Shown here: positions 12,597 to 23,980 of the stretch, piece after piece
Layout of the letters: the number at the start of each line of letters is the position of its first letter
Position numbering within the stretch: position 1 is the first letter of the stretch
From: Cyathus striatus
Lineage: Eukaryota; Basidiomycota; Agaricomycetes; Agaricales; Nidulariaceae
Reading direction: 5' to 3'
NCBI GenBank assembly: GCA_025738555.1
Contig: JAOVFP010000013.1
Coordinates: forward strand, 2,604,001 to 2,668,000
DNA: 64,000 nucleotides
The notes under the pieces: generated by a model
Seen by the model: only the letters and a program-made list of their open reading frames with translations
What the model was told of the DNA's origin: nothing
Databases searched by the model: none
Position numbers and translations under genes: made by a program

Positions 12597-14647
12597 TCAT
12601 GCTGTCCGTGGTGATAATAAGATTGCCAGAGCAGCATTAGCCGCTCCGCTTTCTTTCACCTTCAGCCATCTACCGTATTTATGCTCCTGACCGATCCCAG
12701 CAACCAGAAGCACAGGAGAAATGTTAACATCTTTGCGTTTGGACTCAGCAGCAGAAGTCACAGGGGCATCGTTCACGTCTACATCGCAGCTTTGTTGTAA
12801 TGGAAGCGGCCACGAGACGGTCGTAGCGAAAGTTTTAGGTGCTGAGAGAAGCTGCAAGGAGTTAATCACTCCTGGTGCAAGTATGCTTCCCACTTGAGAG
12901 AAAGATTTCAGTTTGGAGTCCAGTTTCCACAGTCGAATACAGCCGTCCCAGGATCCTTAAATAACGCAGGTTAAGCAAAATATGGCACAATTGACGAATA
13001 GAGAAGTTACCTGAGGCAAAAAGATCAGAATATCTAAGACTTGTTAGTGCAGTTATCCATCGCGGGGTCTGAATAAGGCCCTCGGTCGAGGACAGGACCT
13101 CATTGAATCCATGTGCTAACGCTTGTGAGAACACAGGCTTCTTTTTCTGCGTTGTCCAGAGAGATATGGCCCTAATAAAATATCGTATTCTTCCCTTGTA
13201 TTCAATGAAATAATCCAAAGACTTACCCGCTGTCTCCACCACTTACGAACGTAGATTCATCAATCATCGCGATACACTCTAAACTCGCCTCGATGAAATT
13301 CCTCTCCTTTTCCTTGCCTTTCTTCCCACTAATCATATCTTCGTCGTCATCGTCATCGTCATCGTCCGCCCGAAGACCTCCCTCAATAACCTCACGTATT
13401 CGGCTTCGACCTCCCCCACGAAACACCAGCTGTGTTTCGTCAGAGATTTTCCAAAATCGGGCTGTTTTGTCGCGTGCGCCAACGGAAACGCATGTCTCGC
13501 CGCGTAGAGCATCGATCCCGAGGACGTGATCTTGATGACCAAAAAGGGTCTCTACGTAACCCATAACAGAGGGCGTCAAGTCATAGACTTTGAGTGTCCG
13601 GTCAAAGGAACCTGTATACAACTGGTTTGTAGATTTACGAAAAGCGAGAGCCTAAATACCTGCAGTGAGCACTATAGCATACCACTAAGCATCGGTGAAT
13701 GTTACATACAGAGATAGTATCTTTGTGTGACATGGGGCCTGTGAATGACTTCTTCCATTCACCCTTTCCAGCATCCCAAATGCAAAGTCGCCTATCCTTT
13801 CCAGAACTGGCCAGTAGTTTGCCATCTCCGCTGATAGCAAGAGCAAGTACCTCATCAGTATGACCTTGTACATCAGGTTCCGGGGCTTTCCCCTTTCCTT
13901 TGGAGTCCCTGTGCTGCTTCCGTAACACAGTGACCTTCTTTCCTGTAGACAAATCCCATTTAACGATGGATCCTTCCTTTCCTGCAGTGAAGAGCATCGA
14001 GCAGTTTTCGGAGGCGACGGCACAAGTTACAGGAAGTTTGTGACCTCGGACACGGAGGATTCTTGGATGTACAAGGTCGTACTAAAAACGCGTGAGGGGA
14101 AGAAGATCGAGATGTTACAAAACGACTAACAGATCCCGCTACAAAAAGGTGCACTTTTCCGGCATGTTCAAGAACGTCCTGACGTAACCTCGATTGAATG
14201 AGTTCTTTATCAATTTCTGCAGCATCGAACTCGCCCTCCGCTATCGAGCGCATAAATCGTCATTAGCAACGACGTCTTTCATTCAAAGACGCTGTACTTA
14301 CCGAGATCATGCTTTATACTATCTAGGTATAATTTAGCCAGCCTAAGCCTCTTTTCAGCAGGAGTTTCGTCTTCATCTTCGTCACCACTAGGTTCAGGCT
14401 CTTCATCCGCTCTTAGATCCATATCCTCAATACCCTCCCCGTCGTCACTCTGGTCAGATAGCTCTTCATCTTCTGGCCTAGATAGCTTCTTCTTTCCTTT
14501 ATCCCTGGACGCTACACCGCCCGATTTCGGTGCTGCATTTGGCTTAGATGCATTTCCAAAAGCCTTCCGTTTTGCCACAGAACCACCGGAAGACTCAGTG
14601 CGCTTGCGTTTCCGTGGTTTTGAAGATGTAAAGAAAGAGTCCGGCAT
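12597..14647 (-). CDS. RRP9: U3 snoRNP WD40 protein Rrp9 (U3-55K)
   Basis: Six exons: 14647-14302, 14240-14131, 14081-13710, 13651-13227, 13171-13011, 12955-12597, about 590 aa, all in phase. Rrp9 binds the box B/C motif of U3 snoRNA and is needed for early pre-rRNA cleavage in the nucleolus. The N-terminus is basic and then acidic (residues 1-105), followed by the family helix E-K-R-L-R-L-A-K-L-Y-L-D. WD repeats are clear: G-S-I-V-K-W-D, R-R-L-C-I-W-D, R-T-L-K-V-Y-D, K-T-A-R-F-W-K, A-I-S-L-W-T and G-C-I-R-L-W-K. An acidic insertion with eight consecutive Asp (near residue 354, DNA about 13340-13365) sits between blades. The ATG at 14647 is the only good start. It is transcribed convergently with RPL14 and divergently from AUR1. 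Confidence 0.9.
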
Positions 14648-15096
14648 TTTCAAACAACTACAGTATTGTTATGAAAGGTGCGAGGAGAGACCGGACCTGG
14701 GGGATATTTTAGGGGTTTGCGGAACGCGCATTAGCTCGACGATCTTTGCTGCAGACGGACAAAATTTTGAGCACATATTTGATGTTATTTATAATAAATG
14801 GCGTAGTAATTTAAATAAAACAAGAACAAACATTTGAGGAGTTCTGCATCAAATGCTGTTGGTCACCACCGGCTTGTAAGCGCGACCATCGTCGGTGGTG
14901 ATATTCTCACCCATTTTCATCCTCTTCATCTTATTGTCTTCGACGGGTTTACGAAATTCAACGTTCCTTCTTCATTTCTTGGATTTAGTGGACTGGTTGG
15001 ATTATTATATTGGTTTAAACCCTTACATCCCTTACTCTCTTTAATAACGTGAGCTTTCTCTCTTTCTTTTGTCCTGGAAGCTCAGATAGTCTACAG
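14648..15096. promoter_or_regulatory. Divergent promoter RRP9 / AUR1
   Basis: 449 bp without a supported gene. The AUR1 side holds a possible 5'UTR intron: a GTAAGC donor near 14876 and several pyrimidine-rich AG acceptors between 15078 and 15096. An open frame beginning at 15049 starts with GTG and is not a likely start. Confidence 0.4.
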
Positions 15097-16481
15097 ATGT
15101 CTGCTGCAGTACGCCCTCGTGGTGCAATAATGCGGACGCTGAACACAGTTGGTTCAGCGCTTGTGGCTGCAGTTGGCAGGCTTGACAAATCTCTCTCGCC
15201 TGCTGACACCATTCATCGTCTGCAGCAACACAAATTTACTTTATCGGATTCAATATACATATTCCATATTCTACTGGCCTCGTTTTGGCTTACGATTATG
15301 CAAGTTCCTGGATTCCCGCTCAAGCTGTTCATACCCATCCTCTACGCCATCGCACTTCTTGTCCCCTTAACATCCCAGTTCTTCCTTCCCGCAACACCTA
15401 TTTTTGCTTACCTCCTCAGTTTCTATAGCTCAAGATTTATCCCCGAGTCGTGGCGACCATCAATTTCGGTGTCTCTTTTACCTACGCTTGAAACCGTCCT
15501 CTATGGTGCCAATATTTCTGATATCCTAACCCGGGTTACACACCCCGTCCTCGATGTCATTGCATGGGTTCCTTATGGCGTCGGGCATTACACCCTCCCG
15601 TTCATCATGGGAGCGTTCATCTGGCTTTTCAGACCGAAAGAAGCCCTCCACTTTTTCGGCCGCACGTTCGGCTATATGAATCTTCTTGGTGTCATTATTC
15701 AAATAATTTTACCATGCTCTGCACCATGGTATGAATTGATCTACGGCCTCACGCCTGCAAACTACGGGATGAAAGGATCCCCGGGAGGACTGGCAAGAAT
15801 AGATGCGCTGTTTCATACTCATGGGTACACGACCGCGTTCTCGAATTCACCTCTTGTCTTTGGTGCCTTCCCATCCCTTCATGCAGCGTGGTCTACGCTT
15901 ATGGCGCTGACCATGAGCCATTTTTTCCCTCAGTGCACCCGATTCGTTTGGGCCTACGCTGGCATACTATACTGGGCCACCATGTACCTCACTCACCACT
16001 ACCTTATCGATGTCGTCAGCGGGGCGTGTCTGGCAACTGCATTCTTCTACATCTTCCTCCCAGATGAACTTAAAGGTCCCGCTGCTACTTCCCCCCAGGT
16101 CAACTGTCCCAGTACGCCCGGCTGAGTGGGACTACACGGAATAAGTACGAAGTCTACGACCTAGAGGCACCAAGGAGAGCAAACGGCTCTGGTTTACATG
16201 CTGAGGATTTTGAGTTGGATGAGACGAGCTCGGATGATGAGGAGATGGATATCACCTATAGATCCCCTGCCGTTCCTGGCTCCGCGAAACCTCTGGTTGC
16301 TGCTCCTCCGCGTAAGCAGCAGGATCTGAGGGAACAGGCAAAGAAGAGTCATCGTCACACTGCCAGCATCGCCAGTCTTATACGGGGCGATGAGAGGAGC
16401 CCTGAGGATGGATGGAGTCCTGTTAACGGGGTGTTCGTGTTCCCCCCTAATAAGGATAAGGGTGGGTCTGGTCGCGAGTAG
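15097..16481 (+). CDS. AUR1: Inositol phosphorylceramide synthase (AbA target)
   Basis: This enzyme transfers phosphoinositol from phosphatidylinositol to phytoceramide in the Golgi and is the target of aureobasidin A. The multi-span membrane protein carries the lipid-phosphatase-type motifs F-G-A-F-P-S-L-H-A-A and T-H-H-Y-L-I-D-V-V-S-G with the catalytic His residues, and the family block S-A-P-W-Y-E-L. The main exon is 15097-16098. The frame then closes at 16122-16125, but a conserved-looking acidic tail (Y-E-V-Y-D-L-E onward, to 16481) lies in another frame. Two explanations fit: a 47-nt intron 16099-16145 with an unusual GTCAAC donor, giving about 445 aa, or one missing C in the C-run 16091-16096, which also restores the frame. 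The cytosolic tail is Ser/Asp/Glu-rich. The domain identity does not depend on this choice. Confidence 0.88.
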
Positions 16482-18333
16482 GCGCATGAAGATGTGAGAT
16501 GACTCAAGAGAGCATGTGTCGATGAACTGGATTCAAGTTGTGTCTACATTTCCTGCATATTATATTCTGTGGCGCTCGTGTTAGTACAGTTGGATGCATG
16601 CATACGATCGATATCTGGGGTCGCTATTAGAATACGGCTTCAATGGAAATCATAATTTCAAACCTGGCGGGACTGAACGTTGAACATTGAACCCTCTCAT
16701 CGTCGAATGTATGTGTGTAGTCAAGATTTAAGTATTACAGATATATTTGATGAATTACAAAATAAACTAAAGGAGAACAGCATGCAATGGGATAGATAAT
16801 TCGTATATAAGTTAAAACCCGACCTAGACAGCCTACTGAAAGAATTAGCTGAAGGTTTCAATATCGAGATACATCAAAAGATATCAGAGACTTGAATGGT
16901 TCCGTTAGGAATCAACCCCATGATGTGTATAACATGTCGGGAAGTTTGCAGAAAGTTTACATCTTTTGACAAAAGTAGAATGTGACTCACAAGATAAAAA
17001 AACCAATGCTAAACGTGCACCTTTATGAAGACAAAGATATGATCCGTATCTGAAAGGAAAAATTAAGAAGTCAGAAAAAGCTCAATGCAAGTGCACAAGA
17101 AATTGGAATCAGGGAAAACACAAGTTCGTCTCATGTCCCTCTATGAGGGTCGAAGTGAGCTGAGTTTATTTGTGGTTTTATCATCACATTAAAAAGCAGG
17201 CAAGGCAAGAAGAAATATCGGAGAGATAATCACCTTCAAGTGTCTAGACTCCAGTAAAAACAGACAGGAATCGAAAACAAAATGACGAAGAAAAGCTCTT
17301 GAAGGTTTTTTGTCGATCACGATGGGTTGCGGTTCAAATACTTTTTACACGAACCTACCCTAAAGCCATATCGTGACCTGACCAGTAGGTCCGGTACTTA
17401 CTACTACCGGCCAACCAGCGACTTCAACAAGACTTCAAATTTCAAATTCAAAGCTTCCTTTCATTAGTACTGTAGCATTGTCAAGTTGTTATTACAGTAA
17501 CCAAGTTTTAGCTTTACCGGTTACTGGTTACCATTTACTAATATGTATGTATGTAGGCCTGTTAGTATGTTTACTTATCTATAGGTAGGCGTCGCCGCGT
17601 CGGGCGAAAGTTGACTTGGCAATTGCAAGGTTCCCCACACCATTTACCCCAATGAAGAGACGATTGCTAGAAATGATGGCACTCTCGGACGTCCAAACCC
17701 AGGGGAGATGGATGGGCACTGGAAGCAAACTGGAAGGGCCTCCGCTCGTTCGAATTCTAAGAGTGATGAGCACCCACCCCACCTCCGCAGCTGTCTTGTC
17801 GGTGCCGAATACAAATTATATTCCCTTGAATGAAGGATCAACAATGCTGGTAAGATTAGTAATAATTAGTAGGGATGATTTGGAGATGCATGTGAATCAG
17901 CGACGGAAGACCGGGGACTGGAGAGACGATAACTCGAGATCATTCGAGATTCACCTCCCCACAGTATTTAATGGCACGTGACTCATTATGCGACCTGGGG
18001 AAGGCAAAGAGCTTGGAATAGTGTACCACTTATAATACTTAATAATAATATTACAATATTCCAGTTATTCGAACTCGATGCTCATGCATGAGATGGCGGA
18101 TAGGATGCTGAATGGAACAAACTGTGTATGTGGGGCAGCGAAAAAGAAAGGAGTCGCAGTCGGGGCGGACGAGCGGGGAATTCGGTGGGAGCGTTTTTCT
18201 TGAATTGCTTCCCCAAAAATTTGAATGCGCCACCAAGCTCTATTTATATAAAAACTTTTCCTTTAGCTTTCTTTTTCTTCAGGTCACCTTTCAGCTTGTC
18301 GTCGTCGTCTCGAGCGACCACAGCCCTCTCCTC
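16482..18333. other. 1.85-kb gene-free stretch upstream of OLE1
   Basis: No coding region is seen. The open frames (for example 17616-17981) have no protein-like composition and are bounded by AT-rich, repeat-poor sequence. The last 100 bp form the OLE1 promoter and leader. The length is unusual for this compact region and would suit a regulated promoter. Confidence 0.5.
18241..18253 (+). promoter_or_regulatory. TATA-like element of OLE1
   Basis: TATTTATATAAAA lies 81-93 bp before the OLE1 start codon and is followed by a strong pyrimidine tract (18255-18330). This is the layout expected of a highly expressed fungal gene. Confidence 0.45.
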
Positions 18334-19870
18334 ATGTCCTCCGTCCCTCAGTCGGCCCCTCCCCTCGCCACCTCCTCTGCCCCTGCAATGTCTTCAAAGG
18401 GTGAACCCGACGTCACTCCCATTGACCTCGACATCCCCGACAACTATGTCGCCTATACCCTCAAAACCCAGAAGGAACTTCCCCCCATTTCCTGGCAGAA
18501 TTGGCACACGGAGATCAGCTGGCTCTCCTTTTCCATCCTCACCATAACTCCTATCATTGGCCTTGTTGGTGCCTTCGTTACCCCCCTTCGTTGGCCCACT
18601 TTCTGGTTCTCTGTCTTCTACTACTTCGTCACCGGTCTTGGTATCACCGCAGGCTACCATCGTTTATGGGCTCATCGCTCGTACAACGCCTCCAAGCCCC
18701 TTCAGTACCTGCTGGCTTGTCTCGGCGCCGGAGCAGTCGAAGGTTCCATTAAGTGGTGGAGTCGTGGTCACCGTGCCCACCATAGGTACACCGACACCGA
18801 GCTCGACCCTTACAATGCCCACCGTGGCTTTTTCTACTCCCACATTGGCTGGATGCTTTTCAAGCCCCGTCGCAGACCCGGTGTTGCTGATGTGAGCGAC
18901 CTCTCCAAGAATCCCGTTGTCCGCTGGCAACACAGGCATTACGTCACGCTCATCCTTTTCATGGGCTTTATCCTTCCCACTATCATCCCGTGGCTTCTTT
19001 GGGGCGATGCTCGCGGTGGCTACATTTATGCCGGTGTCCTGCGCCTTTGCTTCGTCCATCACTCTACCTTTTGTGTTAACTCCCTCGCCCACTGGCTCGG
19101 TGAGACTCCTTTCGATGACAAGCACACTCCCCGCGACCATGTCATTACTGCTCTCTGTACCATAGGTGAAGGTTATCACAACTTTCACCACCAGTTCCCT
19201 ATGGACTACAGGAACGCTATTAAGTGGTACCAATACGACCCCACCAAGTGGTTTATTTGGACCATGAAGAAGCTCGGTTTGGCCAGTCATCTCAAGGTCT
19301 TTCCCGACAATGAGGTTCGCAAAGGTCAATTAACGATGCAGCTCAAGAAGCTCCGCGCTACACAGGATCACCTCGTTTGGCCTACCGACAGCAACGATCT
19401 TCCAGTTGTTACATGGGATTCATGTTAGTGCTACTTTGCTTCTGTTTCGTTCAACCCATCTTACTATTTCCCTTAGTCCAGGAGCAGGCTCAGAAGCGCC
19501 CTTTGATTCTTATTTCTGGATTCATTCATGACATGAGTTCATTCATTGACGAGCATCCTGGAGGGGCCCACCTTATCGTTAAGATGATCGGTAAGGATGC
19601 TACAACTGCGTTTTTCGGAGGTGTATACGACCATTCGAATGCTGCTCACAACGTAAGTTACTACGGCTCTATTTTTACTTGACATGTGCTAACAACGTGC
19701 TTTAGTTACTCGCAATGAAGCGTGTTGGTGTACTTGCTGGTGGTGCCCCTCATGGTCTTGAGGACAAGGCAATCCCTCCCAGTCAACGGCTTAAGATTGC
19801 ACGATACAACGAAATTGGCTCTGCCTATAGCAGTGCCGCGTACTCGGACGGTGAAGGAATGCTTGGTTAA
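18334..19870 (+). CDS. OLE1: Stearoyl/palmitoyl-CoA delta-9 desaturase with C-terminal cytochrome b5
   Basis: The enzyme introduces the first double bond into palmitoyl- and stearoyl-CoA in the ER. Three exons: 18334-19423, 19477-19652, 19706-19870, encoding 476 aa. The three di-iron histidine boxes are intact: H-R-L-W-A-H (109-114), H-R-A-H-H (146-150) and H-N-F-H-H (282-286). Hydrophobic pairs before the first box and between the second and third boxes are the membrane segments. The C-terminal cytochrome b5 domain shows the haem motif H-P-G-G near residue 390. This desaturase-b5 fusion is standard for fungal Ole1. The codon choice is strongly C-ending in exon 1, suggesting high expression. 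ATG 18334 is chosen because the upstream frame overlaps the promoter; a second in-frame Met is at residue 19. Confidence 0.95.
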
Positions 19871-20511
19871 GCTCTCTTTCCCTTGCATTTTTGTTACATT
19901 TCATCGCTCTGTTGTTTTTTTCACGCTGTATGTAGAAAAGGTCACTCTGGTTACGGTCTTGCATTATATTTCTCGTATATACTTACATTCCGGGCGTTCG
20001 GCGTTGGCGCCTTCATTGACAAAGTACCTTAGTTCAGATATTGATTGTGGAAGTGGAAGTAGATGTAGTTAAATGATTGTCATGAATGAATGAAATGAAA
20101 AATCATCGTTACACTTGTAAGAAACTTGAAGAGCAGACAATGTCGAAATGAAACCTGTTCCGAGTTGGCTTTGAGAGGTACGAAGCATCACGGTGGTGCC
20201 TTCCAACTCAAGTTATACTTAAATGCGTACGTTTCTAGAAGGAAGTGAGGACAGACAATTTAATGAGTTACTCCTTAGATAGATAATTGTTCAGAGAAAT
20301 AAGATTGAGTTACTATAAAAAAATAATTCTAAGGTCTATACAATTCGATTTTAGCCATTCTCTGCTGCTCCAGAGCAAGCCCCAGGTATATTGCAACCTC
20401 CTTTAAATTTATCTTCTAAATCATTTCCAATGGGTATCCAGGTATCCTCAAAACAACCACGGACCTACTAAAACACCCATCCTTTATTAAAAAAAATAAT
20501 CAAAATTCAAA
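19871..20511. other. Convergent intergenic region OLE1 / HOM3
   Basis: 3' ends of two convergent genes face each other here. It is AT-rich with A/T runs (20320, 20488) that may serve as poly(A) signals. No gene is seen. Confidence 0.4.
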
Positions 20512-22588
20512 TCACAACCCACCTCTCCCTCGAGCACCCTCCGGCCGAATCTGTAAACAACTTTGATGTATCAAATTCAACGCTTTAACTGCATCGCGCC
20601 CATCAATAACACACGAAATGTTAATCTCGCTCGCTCCTTGGGAGATCATTTCGATGTTGACATTCCCCTGGCCGAGAGTGGTAAACATGCGCCCGGCGAT
20701 ACCGACCATGTTTCGCATCTGTTTTCCGACGAGGGAGAGGATTGCCATATCTTTGTGGACGGATACCTGTAAATGGGAGGAGGGTGAGTAAAAGGGGGGG
20801 CGGGGGACAGATAGGGATGGCTAATTGTTCTGAAACACAACCCAAATAGAAATACGTACCGTCCCACTCTTCCTTAACTCTTTAACCAATCTCTCAAGCA
20901 CCAACTTGCCCATCCCATCCTCGATAGCCATACTCACATGGACCTCACTCGTACTGATCAAATCGACCACCACTCCAAACCGATCTAAAGTTCCAAATAT
21001 CCCTGCCAAGAAACCATGGGATACACTTTTCCTGTTCGAGTTGACGTTGAGAACCACTATGTGTTCTTTTATGGTTACTGCTGTCGGTAGACGTTTACGA
21101 TCGTGTATATCGCTGTCCATGGAGAATTCCGCTAATGCGCGCAGTGTACGTGCAGGAGTATCCGCTGAAACCTGGGCTTCACGCTCATGTTCATCTTCGA
21201 ACTCGGGATCAGGTCGAATAACACTCCCTCCACCACTAGGCCTCTCCACGTTCTTAATCCTAATTGGAATCCGGCGTCGAATAACTTGCTCCATAGTGAA
21301 TGGATGTACTACCTCGCTCCCATAATACGTCAGCTCGGCAGCTTCGTCCGGTGAGATAACACTTATAAGGCGGGCGGTGGGTACTTTGCGGGGATCGGCG
21401 GTGAATATCCCGTCCACCTCTTTCCATATTTGTAGTTCGGCGGCCTGAAGACCGACGGAGAGGAGGGCGGAGCAGAGATCTGTGTAACCTCGTCCAACTT
21501 GACGCAGCAGGGAGCCTGGGACCGGGCCGAAGAACCCTACCTTATGTATAAGTACTCGGAAGAAATGGGAAAGAGGGAACAGGAAACAGACCAGTCACAA
21601 CAGGCACCCTTGGAGCACAACTCCTAATCCTCTCTCCCATGGCCTCGGCAAGGCGATCATAAAACTCCTGATCTAAAGACTTGACGTCTATGGCTTCCTC
21701 TTCACTCAAGGGTACGACGTCTTCAAGGGAGACGTACTCAGCATCGATACCCTGGTCGCGCAGGATGGCAGTCATAAGTTTACAAGCCATTCGCTCGCCG
21801 AGTCCGATAATGTTGTCCCGCGAACGGGGGGAGATTTCGTCTATGACCTAAATATGTGGGTGTGGGTATAGGGGCATAAAAGAACAAAGAATGACGAGAA
21901 CGAACCTGTGCGGCGAACAAAAAGCCCTTCAACCACTCGCAATCCCTCTCAATCTCCTCCTCCAACTCCCTTAAAATCCCCCCATCCTTCACATTCTCCC
22001 TCGCAGCATTGAAATGCTCCTGCCGGATCAAGTCGACAGTTGCTCCAAAATCGGGAATATCCAATACACTCGGACCATTTATAGGCGTGAACCCGGCAAA
22101 GGGTGTGTGTGATGGAGTCTGAGCCCCTGAAGAACCGCTACGAGCTTTATGAGAAGATTGGGCGAAAGGCGGAGGGCTGGCAGATCTGGAAGAAGAGAAG
22201 AGGCGGGAGGCGGGGGACGCTGAGCCAGACGTAGGTGCAGATTTGGTTGCTGCACGGCGTTGAAGTGCTTCTGCTGAGGCACGAAGGAGGAGATTGGTGG
22301 TTCCAAGAGCCTTTGTAGAGCCTGAGCGGGCTGAGCATACGATGGCAATTTTATGGGTATCTATGTAGTTGCTGAGAAATGAGATATGGAAGGTTAGAAA
22401 AGAAACAAAAGGGAAGAAAGGGGGGCGCACGGAACGATGTCTCTAGCAATGTTTCTGGCGAACTTGCCGACGCTGGTGCCTCCGAACTTTTGTACTATCC
22501 AGGTGGCGTCGGGATGAATGGTATTTTGGTGGAGATTTGGGGGGGTGCGGGGGAGGGAGGAGGAGCGGGAGGAGGAGGGCGAGGACAT
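20512..22588 (-). CDS. HOM3: Aspartate kinase (first step of Thr/Met synthesis)
   Basis: The enzyme phosphorylates aspartate to aspartyl-4-phosphate, the entry to threonine, methionine and isoleucine synthesis. Five exons: 22588-22431, 22371-21906, 21847-21592, 21536-20860, 20766-20512, 603 aa, all phases consistent. The kinase signature K-F-G-G-T-S-V-G-K is at about residues 34-42, and V-C-S-A-R-S-G and the catalytic-domain block T-G-F-F-G-P-V-P-G-S follow. W-K-E-V-D-G-I-F-T-A-D-P-R is the nucleotide/aspartate region. Two C-terminal ACT domains (about residues 430-600) should give feedback control by threonine. An insertion rich in Ser/Ala/Pro (about residues 95-150) and a charged linker near 395-420 are longer than in yeast Hom3. 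It shares a 160-bp divergent promoter with the MTW1 gene. Confidence 0.93.
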
Positions 22589-22748
22589 GGTGATGAGTTG
22601 GCTGGATGCATTGACAATGAATATTTGAATGGTTTAAATTTCGAGTCAATGATCAATCCGACCTCGACTATCGGATTTATCGGATCTGCTGACAAATCCG
22701 ACGCGTTCAAGTCGCGTCCGATTGCCCAGGACCATCAACCGAACCACG
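22589..22748. promoter_or_regulatory. 160-bp bidirectional promoter HOM3 / MTW1 with MCB site
   Basis: Only 160 bp separate the two start codons. It holds ACGCGT (22701-22706, the MluI cell-cycle box recognised by MBF) and at least three copies of TCGGAT/ATCCGA between 22655 and 22735. The MCB lies 43 bp from the MTW1 ATG. Confidence 0.5.
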
Positions 22749-23685
22749 ATGGCCTCTTCGTCCCAGCTCGCCCAACCCACTCCCAACGCGCCCCATCTCC
22801 TCCTCTGCGAGATCCTCGGCTTCTCTCCCCAGCTCCTCCTCGACGACATCATCAACATCTCCAACAACGCCGTCCAGGATGGCGTCAACGGCATGGAGGA
22901 GTTCCTCTACAAGTGGGTCGACGAGCGCGCTGCCTCCCGCCCCGACGACTGGGACCCCACCAACGACATCGAACAGGGCCTTGTCTCCTTCCAAACCCTT
23001 CTCGAGTACCATACCGACATCGCCTTCGACTTTTTCGAGGCCTGGTGTCTCAGAAACATATTCGCCGTCCCCCCAGATTTGCCTACTGTCCTTCCCCACC
23101 AAGAAGGACTCAATTTGGAGATCAGTCCCGAGAAGGAGCAAGCCCTCATGGATGACGTTGAAAAGCTTCGTGGTCAGCTTGAGAATGTAGGCTATATGCA
23201 TCGACTTGTAGCACAGTGCAACCTTCTTACACCGGACATGTTTTCAGCAGCGTCGCCTCAACCGCCTCCTTCAACAGTCCGTTCAACGCTCTGCAACTAG
23301 GCTCGAAAGAGCACGCAAACTATATGCCCAGCTAGCACCCCTCAGTCGTGCCTCCAACCCTGCCCTTTCCAGACTCGCAAACCTCCCTGAGAAACTCCAA
23401 ACTCTCTTCGACGCTGCTTCCTCCATCCCCCCTCTCGATCCCTCCCTCTCAGTTCCACCCAGCACCATCACAGAACCAGGAAAGAGGGCTTGGGAATCAC
23501 ATAAAACGGGCTACCTCCATTGGGCCGTCGATCGTCTTGTCTCCAAAGCTGAACCCGGCGAAGAAGGAGAAATTACCAGATTGGAACATTCCACGGAGGA
23601 GATTGGCGCCGCTCAAGAGCTGTCCAAGGCCAAAGAGGTTGTGGAGAGCGTACAGAGTGATTTAAAGGATGTTATGGAAGAATAG
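22749..23685 (+). CDS. MTW1: Kinetochore protein Mis12/Mtw1
   Basis: A subunit of the Mis12 (MIND) complex that links inner-kinetochore CENP-C to the Ndc80 complex. Two exons, 22749-23186 and 23248-23685, with a 61-nt intron, encode about 291 aa, normal for fungal Mtw1. The N-terminal domain shows the family pattern L-G-F-x-P-x-x-L-x-D-D-I-I-N-x-x-N-N at about residues 22-40. Exon 2 is a heptad-rich coiled coil (Q-R-R-L-N-R-L-L-Q-Q onward). The intron is required, since reading through gives a stop about 120 bp later. It is divergent from aspartokinase and has an MCB site in the shared promoter, which fits cell-cycle control. Confidence 0.82.
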
Positions 23686-23980
23686 ACAGCTATGTAGGAC
23701 TTCTTGACTTACTTTCTTTTCGCAAGGCCCTTACCTGTGTCATAGGCGATATTCGCGAAAGAAGGAACTATGTTCTTTCCTCTCTTTTATTTCAGTCCGC
23801 CTCCTCATTCATACCCATCTTTCAAAAAGCAGTTCGTCATTGGAGGCTGGCATATCCAAATACACATAAAATGTCTCTTCGGTCAATATCACCTTCATCC
23901 TTCGCTCCATATAATTCATATCCCTCCACCATTTCCATACCCCATATATGCCCTATACCGACCTTCCTTTACAACTCAAT
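23686..23980. other. Intergenic region MTW1 / Medusa-like gene
   Basis: Pyrimidine-rich leader and promoter sequence. No gene is supported. An in-frame ATG at 23948 could be an alternative start of the next gene. Confidence 0.4.

Noticed and set aside
17320..17345. tRNA B-box-like word GGTTCAAATAC
   Set aside because: No A box, acceptor stem or cloverleaf can be formed around it.
17616..17981. 121-aa open frame upstream of OLE1
   Set aside because: Composition is not protein-like, overlaps opposite-strand frames of similar length and has no splice partners.
18664..19329. 221-aa minus-strand frame inside OLE1
   Set aside because: Shadow of a C-ending-codon-biased coding exon on the other strand.
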